Shown: one piece after another, positions 1-4,927 of the stretch | How positions within the stretch are numbered: position 1 is the stretch's first letter | How the letters are laid out: each line of letters starts with the position of its first letter | NCBI GenBank assembly: GCA_009843675.1 | Contig: VYCZ01000413.1 | Coordinates: 1 to 6,789 of the forward strand | Length of the DNA stretch: 6,789 nt | Direction: 5' to 3' | DNA from: Gammaproteobacteria bacterium | GTDB lineage: Bacteria; Pseudomonadota; Gammaproteobacteria; Eutrophobiales; Eutrophobiaceae | Made by a program: the position numbers and the translations under genes | Notes under the pieces: generated by a model | The model's database searches: none | What the model was told of the DNA's origin: nothing | The model's input: only the letters and a program-made list of their open reading frames with translations

Positions 1-1738
1 CTGAGAGGAAATCGACGTTGTCGGGGAAGCGCGCGTCCTCGTCCCGACGGTTGCGGGCAATATCCTGTTCCTGGCGTTCGATATAGCCGTGGTATTTTGC
101 CTGCACTTCGACCTGTTCGGCGATTGCCGGCGCTATGGCGGCGGGCTCGAAACCGGGCAGGCGGGCAAGGTCCGCATAACCGATGCCGGGACGGCGCAGG
201 AGCTGCAGCAGGTTGGCGTCCTTGTTTAAAGGCTGGCCGAGCGCTTCCTCGGCAACGTCCTCGGGCAGGGCATCCGCGGCTATCCAGGTGGAGGCCAGGC
301 GCTGCTGTTCTGCGCTGATGGCTTCGCTCTTTTCCTCGAAACTGCGCCACCTCTCATCATCCACCAAGCCGAGTTCCCGACCGGCCCCGGTCAGGCGCAG
401 GTCGGCATTGTCCTCCCGCAGTAACAGGCGGTACTCCGCCCGGCTGGTGAACATACGGTAGGGTTCGGTGACGCCGCGGGTGGTCAGGTCATCGATCAGC
501 ACGCCGATATAGGCCTGGTCCCGGCGCGGGCTCCAGGGCTCCCGTTGCTCCACCCTCAGGGCGGCATTGATACCGGCTACGAGTCCCTGGCAGGCAGCCT
601 CTTCATAGCCGGTGGTGCCGTTGATCTGACCGGCGAAAAACAGGCCGGAGATAGACTTGGTCTCCAGCCACGGATGCAGGTCGCGGGGGTCGAAATAATC
701 GTACTCGATGGCATAACCGGGACGGGTAATGCGGGCCTGCTCAAATCCCTTGATCGAGCGCACCAGGTCGTGCTGCACGTCATAGGGCAAGCTGGTGGAT
801 ATGCCGTTCGGATAGACTTCCGTCGTGGTCAGTCCCTCCGGTTCGATAAAGATCTGGTGCGAGGTCCGGTCGGCAAAGCGCACGACCTTGTCCTCCACCG
901 ATGGGCAGTAACGCGGGCCGATGCTTTCAATCGCGCCGCTGTACATGGGCGAGCGGTCCAGACCGGCGCGGATGATGTCATGGGTGCGCTCATTGGTATG
1001 GGTGATATGGCACGATACCTGCCGAGGGTGCTGCCCGGGCGTTCCCATGAACGAGAATACCGGCGCGGGATCATCGCCCGGCTGCTCAGTGAGGCGGCTG
1101 TAATCGATAGTTCGGCCGTCAATACGCGGCGGTGTCCCGGTCTTCAGGCGCCCGGTGCGGAACGGCAGGTCCCGCAAACGGCTTGCCAGGGTATTTGCCG
1201 GCGGCTCTCCCGCGCGCCCGCCCTGGTATCCGGATTCACCCACATGGATCCTCCCTGTCAGGAACGTGCCCACGGTCAACACCACGCAGGGGGCGCAAAA
1301 ACGCAGGCCCGCCTGCGTCACCACGCCTGTGACGCGGTCTCCTTCGATTACCAAGTCATCCACGGGCTGCTGGAACAGGTGCAGGTTTTCTGTACCTTCC
1401 AGCAGGGGACGGATGACTCCTTTATACAGGTTGCGGTCAATCTGGGCACGGGTAGCCCGCACCGCCGGCCCCTTGCGGGCGTTGAGGATACGGAACTGTA
1501 TGCCGCTGCGATCCGCGGCGCCCGCCATGACCCCGCCCAGGGCGTCTATCTCCTTCACCAGGTGGCCTTTGCCGATACCGCCGATGGCCGGATTGCACGA
1601 CATCTGCCCCAGGGTATCGATACTGTGGGTCAGCAACAGGGTATCAACGCCCATGCGCGCGGCCGCCAGGGCAGCCTCGGTCCCGGCATGCCCTCCGCCT
1701 ACGATAATAACGTCGTATTCCTGTTCACCGGCTCGCAT
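1..1738 (-). CDS. mnmG: tRNA uridine-5-carboxymethylaminomethyl modification enzyme MnmG (GidA), 3' end cut by window edge
   Basis: MnmG is the FAD- and NADH-using partner of the GTPase MnmE. Together they install the (carboxymethyl)aminomethyl group at C5 of the wobble uridine of certain tRNAs in the cytoplasm. The frame is open from an ATG at 1738 to the left edge: 579 residues of a family usually near 630, so roughly 50 C-terminal residues are outside. Visible marks: the FAD dinucleotide fold [13 protein letters not shown] (11-23), [14 protein letters not shown] (47-59) with Cys48, the first GidA signature GPRYCPS (274-280) with the conserved catalytic Cys278, the second signature [18 protein letters not shown] (368-385), and [14 protein letters not shown] (425-438) followed by [10 protein letters not shown]. 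The start is supported by AGGTGA just upstream and by the usual distance to the FAD motif. No frameshift is seen. The gene follows the MFS gene by 61 bases on the same strand. In many proteobacteria rsmG lies next; that would be beyond the left edge. Confidence 0.98.
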   Translation of the reverse strand, partial: MRAGEQEYDVIIVGGGHAGTEAALAAARMGVDTLLLTHSIDTLGQMSCNPAIGGIGKGHLVKEIDALGGVMAGAADRSGIQFRILNARKGPAVRATRAQIDRNLYKGVIRPLLEGTENLHLFQQPVDDLVIEGDRVTGVVTQAGLRFCAPCVVLTVGTFLTGRIHVGESGYQGGRAGEPPANTLASRLRDLPFRTGRLKTGTPPRIDGRTIDYSRLTEQPGDDPAPVFSFMGTPGQHPRQVSCHITHTNERTHDIIRAGLDRSPMYSGAIESIGPRYCPSVEDKVVRFADRTSHQIFIEPEGLTTTEVYPNGISTSLPYDVQHDLVRSIKGFEQARITRPGYAIEYDYFDPRDLHPWLETKSISGLFFAGQINGTTGYEEAACQGLVAGINAALRVEQREPWSPRRDQAYIGVLIDDLTTRGVTEPYRMFTSRAEYRLLLREDNADLRLTGAGRELGLVDDERWRSFEEKSEAISAEQQRLASTWIAADALPEDVAEEALGQPLNKDANLLQLLRRPGIGYADLARLPGFEPAAIAPAIAEQVEVQAKYHGYIERQEQDIARNRRDEDARFPDNVDFLS

Positions 1739-1739
1739 G

Positions 1740-1757
1740 TTTCACCTGGATGTGAAA
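1740..1757. repeat. Perfect 6-bp dyad TTTCAC-N6-GTGAAA over the mnmG ribosome binding site
   Basis: TTTCAC at 1740-1745 and GTGAAA at 1752-1757 are exact reverse complements separated by six bases (CTGGAT). In the mnmG transcript this could form a six-pair hairpin whose 3' arm contains most of the Shine-Dalgarno, two bases from the ATG. At DNA level it is also an 18-bp two-fold symmetric site of the size bound by dimeric regulators. The symmetry is seen directly. Either role is inference, and a six-base dyad can arise by chance. Confidence 0.4.
1742..1747 (-). promoter_or_regulatory. Ribosome binding site of mnmG
   Basis: On the minus strand the sequence reads AGGTGA, then AAC, then the ATG of mnmG at 1738. 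It matches the Shine-Dalgarno consensus over six bases, though the spacing is short. It fixes this ATG as the start. The site lies inside the right arm of a short dyad (1740-1757), so it may be partly paired in the mRNA. Confidence 0.75.
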
Positions 1758-1775
1758 AGAATAGTAAGGGCAGGA

Positions 1776-1804
1776 ATTGTAGTAAAAAAGGGGAGAAAAT
1801 TAAA
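1776..1804 (-). promoter_or_regulatory. Weak candidate sigma-70 promoter for mnmG
   Basis: On the minus strand, TACAAT (1781-1776) matches the -10 consensus at five of six bases. It is preceded at exactly 17 bases by TTTAAT (1804-1799), which matches the -35 consensus at only about three of six. The pair lies in the AT-rich spacer between the transporter and mnmG (about 38% GC, versus clearly GC-rich genes on both sides), a plausible place for a separate mnmG promoter. The -35 box overlaps the transporter stop codon. The poor -35 keeps confidence low; read-through from the upstream genes is the alternative. Confidence 0.25.
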
Positions 1805-3062
1805 CCTTCCCGGGACTCCTGAACTCCCGTCTTATGGTCTTCCCTGCCAGGAAATAGTGCAGCGACGACCACAGGCCGAAAACCAAGCTGACCGCCAGCA
1901 GTGCGTAGCGCAGGGAATCCTGTTGGTACCCGGCAGCCAAGTAATCGCTCATGATCCCCACCGCCTGGGGGCCGATGCCGCCGCCTATCAGGTTGGTGAT
2001 TAATAACAGCAATGCGGCCGCCATGGCGCGCATCCTTATGTCGGCCAGGCCCTGGGCCACGGCGAAACTCGGCGGGCCCTGCATCACCCCGATCATGAAC
2101 GGCAGGAACAGGGACAGGAATGCAATTGTCGGGTTTTGCGTGAGGAAGGTCAGCGCGAACATGGGAGTGGATACCAGTATAGCCAGCGACGGCACCCAGA
2201 CGTACCAGCGCAAATCGGCGGCGCCCAGCCGGTCCGCAAGCCAGCCGCCCAGCAGCATGCCGATGATCTGGGAGACGCTCAGGATGATCGCCAGCCAGGT
2301 GCCGACCTCGCCGATCTCAAGTCCGAACGAGCGGGTGAAATAAGACGGCAGCCACTGCACTACGCCCAGCCAGACTACCGTGTACAACCCGGTTCCAACC
2401 GACAGGTGGCGGAATGTCGGGCTGGACATGAGGGTCTTCAATGAAAACCAGAACGGTTGCACTTCCGTTTTGCGCGCCAGGCCGTCTGCTGCGCCTCTTT
2501 CCGGTTCTTGCAGCTTTCGATACACCACCAGCGCCACCAGGATGCCCGGTATTCCAACCGTGAACAGCGCAGCGCGCCAGCCGTAGAGCTGGGTGATCCA
2601 GCCCCCCAGCATAAACCCTATCAATATGCCCACCGGCGCGCCCAGCGCATAGACGGAAATCGCCCTGGCGCGTTTCTCGACAGGGAACAGGTCGGCAATC
2701 AGGGAATGTGACGGGGGGCTGGCGCCCGCTTCGCCCACGCCGACCATGACCCTGGCAACAGCCAACTGCACGAAGTTCTGCGCCAGGCCGCACACCGCGG
2801 TCATGGCGCTCCAGACCGTTAAGGCAATGGCAATGATATTTTTCCGGCTGTAGCGGTCGGCCAGCCGGGCGATGGGAATGCCCATAGTGGCGTAGAACAG
2901 GGTAAACGCCAGGCCGGTGATGAAGCCGATTTCGGTGTCACTCAACTGCAGGTCAGCCTTGATAGCCGGCAGCAGCACGGCCAGCATGTAGCGGTCCATG
3001 TAGTTGAAGAACGACACCAGGAACAGCAGCGCCAGCGCCGTTGTGCGGATTGAGTTTGTCAA
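1800..3062 (-). CDS. Spinster-like major facilitator superfamily (MFS) transporter
   Basis: This is a 420-residue inner-membrane permease with about twelve hydrophobic segments (roughly 8-30, 45-65, 76-95, 98-120, 134-156, 163-183, 220-240, 255-275, 285-305, 311-333, 345-368, 383-405) and a hydrophilic central loop at 185-215. The spinster-like branch is indicated by FFNYMDRYMLAVLLPAIK (18-35), the MFS loop motif ARLADRYSRKN (65-75), VGVGEAGASPPSHSLIADLF (107-126), a second copy of the loop motif GGWLADRLG (272-280), and NLIGGGIGPQAVG (357-369). Bacterial members usually act as secondary carriers of organic anions or small metabolites. The specificity cannot be read here. The start is TTG at 3062, overlapping the hyuB stop as TTGA. 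The next in-frame alternatives (GTG at codon 16, ATG at codon 22) would remove part of helix 1. Only a weak AGG lies seven bases upstream, fitting translation coupled to hyuB. Co-transcription suggests it moves the HyuAB substrate or product (inference). Confidence 0.93.
   Translation of the reverse strand: MTNSIRTTALALLFLVSFFNYMDRYMLAVLLPAIKADLQLSDTEIGFITGLAFTLFYATMGIPIARLADRYSRKNIIAIALTVWSAMTAVCGLAQNFVQLAVARVMVGVGEAGASPPSHSLIADLFPVEKRARAISVYALGAPVGILIGFMLGGWITQLYGWRAALFTVGIPGILVALVVYRKLQEPERGAADGLARKTEVQPFWFSLKTLMSSPTFRHLSVGTGLYTVVWLGVVQWLPSYFTRSFGLEIGEVGTWLAIILSVSQIIGMLLGGWLADRLGAADLRWYVWVPSLAILVSTPMFALTFLTQNPTIAFLSLFLPFMIGVMQGPPSFAVAQGLADIRMRAMAAALLLLITNLIGGGIGPQAVGIMSDYLAAGYQQDSLRYALLAVSLVFGLWSSLHYFLAGKTIRREFRSPGKV
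3059..3062 (-). promoter_or_regulatory. Stop/start overlap TTGA coupling hyuB to the transporter
   Basis: On the minus strand the four bases TTGA contain both the TTG start of the transporter (3062-3060) and the TGA stop of hyuB (3061-3059). This is the TTG version of the common ATGA overlap, which typically permits termination-reinitiation coupling. With little Shine-Dalgarno upstream, reinitiation by ribosomes finishing hyuB is the likely way the transporter is translated. Confidence 0.6.
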
Positions 3063-4909
3063 GCCGGGGCCTGCGGCGGCGGCAGGTGGGTTTCCTCCAG
3101 CGCCCTGGCCTTTATCTCTTCGATGGTCCCGCCGAAGTCGAACATGGGCGGTTCGCCCCGTTGCGCCACGAGTTCTGCGCGCAAGGCACGGGTGCCGTCC
3201 TCATCGACGCTGCCGTCATCCTTCAACACCACGCCGAAGCGCCGGGCGCCGGCGGCGCTGACCAGGCCGCGCTCGATATCAAGCCGCACGACTTCAGGAT
3301 CGCGCCGGTAGGGGTCGCCCCAGCCGCCTCCGCCCCAGGTGTTGAAATACAGGATGTCGCCGGCTTTAACTTCCACCTCTTCGCACTTGGACGGCAACCA
3401 CTGGTCGGTGCCGTCGGCGCGCACCAGGTGTTTGCTGGAACGCTGTCCCGGTTCGCCGCCGTTCACACCCCAGGGATAGGTGAGCCAGCGTTCGTCGTGG
3501 ATGGCGATGGTGCCCTCACAGAGGAACCGGTAGGCCACGCTCAGGCCGTTGCCGCCGCGGTGCAGTCCCGCTCCGCCTGAATCGGCTATCGGCTCATATT
3601 TTTCAATGCGCAGGGGGAAATAGGCCTCGATAAACTCGTTCGGCACGTTGGTGAAACTGGGCCACAGGGAATGGCCGTCCGGCCCGTCGCCTGCCGGTCT
3701 TCCGGGTATGCCGCCAAAACCGATCTGGAACAACTGGAACCACTCGCCGTTTTCATCATAGCCGGAGTAAAACAGGTGCGGGCTGTCGGAAAAGCCGGCC
3801 GCGTTAAGCGCTTCCGGCGCGCCCTGCCCCAGCAAGCCGCCCATCACGTCAAAAATCCGTCCCAGGGCATGGGTTCGGCCGGACAGGGCCGCAGGGTATT
3901 CCGGTTTCAGTAGCGAACCCCGGGGGATGCGCACGTCAACCAGGTCGTAGAACCCGTCATTAAACAGGATTTGCGGATCGAACAGGTTGATGGTGAACGC
4001 GCCGAAGAACATCCTGAACATATCCTCGCTGAGGAAGAAGTTGATCGAGCTTTTTGCCTGCGGGTCGGTGCCGGCAAAATCGAATATGGCCCGGGAACCC
4101 TCGCGCCACAGGCTGCATTTAATCCTGTAGGGTCCGCCGCCCACCCCGTCATCACACACGTAGTCCTCAAAACTGCGCGGTTCTTCCGGCACGATCATCT
4201 CGATGATCTGCTTCATGGCCGCGTGATTGCGTTCCAGCATCAGTTCCATGGTGGAGTAGAACACGTCATCGCCGAAACGTTCGGCCAGCTCGATACAGCG
4301 CCGGGCCGCGGTGTTGCAGGCGGCGACCAGGGCATTCAGGTCGAACCGGTTCCATTGCGGGGTGCGCACGTTGTGCAATATCAGTTCCAGGATATCGGAC
4401 TGCAACTCCCCTTTACGGTACAGCTTGGTCGGGGGGATGCGAATGCCTTCCTGGAAAATGGTGGTCGCCTGCACCGGGATGCTCCCCGGTGTCATGCCGC
4501 CGTTGTCCGACATGTGGCCGAACATGGCGGACCAGGCGATATGCCTGTGGTCCTTGAAGATAGGCACCAGCACGATCCAGTCCGGCAGGTGCGATACTGC
4601 CGCGCCGCACATGTATGGATCGTTGGTGAGAACTACGTCGCCCTCTTCGAGTTCTCCCTCGTAGGCGTCCATCAGTCCGTGGATGAACGAACCGAACTGG
4701 CCGACCACCATCTTGCCTTCCCGGTTCGCCACCATGGGGAAACAGTCGCCCTGCTCGCGGATGCCGGGGGACATGGCGGTACGGAACAATACCGCGTCCA
4801 TTTCGACGCGCACGTTGCGCAAGGCATTCTCGATGATGTCTACAGTAACGGTATCCACCGGGACTCGCCCCAGTGGGGTCGTGTTCTGCTCGACTACTTT
4901 ACCGGCCAT
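3059..4909 (-). CDS. Hydantoinase B/oxoprolinase-family subunit (HyuB-like)
   Basis: This 616-residue protein is the B subunit of an ATP-dependent enzyme of the family that includes 5-oxoprolinase, N-methylhydantoinase, caprolactamase and acetone/acetophenone carboxylases. It is expected to be cytoplasmic and complexed with the HyuA-like neighbour. Family marks: the N-terminal VTVDIIENALRNVRVEMDAV (21-40), GDVVLTNDPY (90-99), HLPDW (107-111), FGHMSDNGGMTPGSIP (130-145), IFQEGIRIPPTKLYRKG (151-167), a central glycine-rich DDGVGGGPY (253-261), SGGAGLHRGGNG (444-455) and the C-terminal GGGGWGDPYRRDPE (526-539). His107, Asp110, His132 and Asp135 are candidate metal ligands by family analogy. The loop after NDPY is three residues longer than the usual NDPYxGGTHLPD form, pointing to a distinct subfamily. 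The ATG at 4909 suits the normal family N-terminus; it lies 18 bases after the last base of the hyuA stop codon, with GGGA eight bases upstream. Substrate unknown: hydrolysis or carboxylation are both possible. No frame damage is seen. Confidence 0.93.
   Translation of the reverse strand: MAGKVVEQNTTPLGRVPVDTVTVDIIENALRNVRVEMDAVLFRTAMSPGIREQGDCFPMVANREGKMVVGQFGSFIHGLMDAYEGELEEGDVVLTNDPYMCGAAVSHLPDWIVLVPIFKDHRHIAWSAMFGHMSDNGGMTPGSIPVQATTIFQEGIRIPPTKLYRKGELQSDILELILHNVRTPQWNRFDLNALVAACNTAARRCIELAERFGDDVFYSTMELMLERNHAAMKQIIEMIVPEEPRSFEDYVCDDGVGGGPYRIKCSLWREGSRAIFDFAGTDPQAKSSINFFLSEDMFRMFFGAFTINLFDPQILFNDGFYDLVDVRIPRGSLLKPEYPAALSGRTHALGRIFDVMGGLLGQGAPEALNAAGFSDSPHLFYSGYDENGEWFQLFQIGFGGIPGRPAGDGPDGHSLWPSFTNVPNEFIEAYFPLRIEKYEPIADSGGAGLHRGGNGLSVAYRFLCEGTIAIHDERWLTYPWGVNGGEPGQRSSKHLVRADGTDQWLPSKCEEVEVKAGDILYFNTWGGGGWGDPYRRDPEVVRLDIERGLVSAAGARRFGVVLKDDGSVDEDGTRALRAELVAQRGEPPMFDFGGTIEEIKARALEETHLPPPQAPA
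4472..4491. repeat. Perfect 7-bp inverted repeat inside hyuB
   Basis: CACCGGG (4472-4478) and CCCGGTG (4485-4491) are exact reverse complements around a six-base loop. The segment encodes the conserved TPGSIPV block of HyuB (residues 140-146). Protein constraint and high GC may fully explain it; it could still fold as a stable hairpin in the mRNA. Confidence 0.4.
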
Positions 4910-4917
4910 TGCTTCTG

Positions 4918-4927
4918 TCCCAACCTT
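4918..4927 (-). promoter_or_regulatory. Weak ribosome binding region of hyuB
   Basis: The short gap between hyuA and hyuB reads AAGGTTGGGA on the minus strand in this interval, followed by eight bases to the ATG. GGGA (4921-4918) is at normal spacing and AAGG (4927-4924) is too distant to be ideal. Neither is a strong match, so hyuB probably depends partly on ribosomes arriving from hyuA. Confidence 0.4.

Noticed and set aside
1784..1811. An intrinsic terminator after the transporter gene (T6 run preceded by GGGA...TCCC).
   Set aside because: Only four pairs with a 13-base loop can form before the T run, too weak to call a terminator.
545..1822. A 425-codon plus-strand open frame, and an overlapping 282-codon one at 1155-2003.
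   Set aside because: Both lie opposite mnmG, whose full set of family signatures is on the minus strand. Their translations look like low-complexity shadow sequence.
2317..2793. A 158-codon minus-strand open frame inside the transporter in another frame.
   Set aside because: It is an out-of-frame reading of the MFS gene, whose own frame is intact and shows the family motifs; there is no sign of a frameshift.
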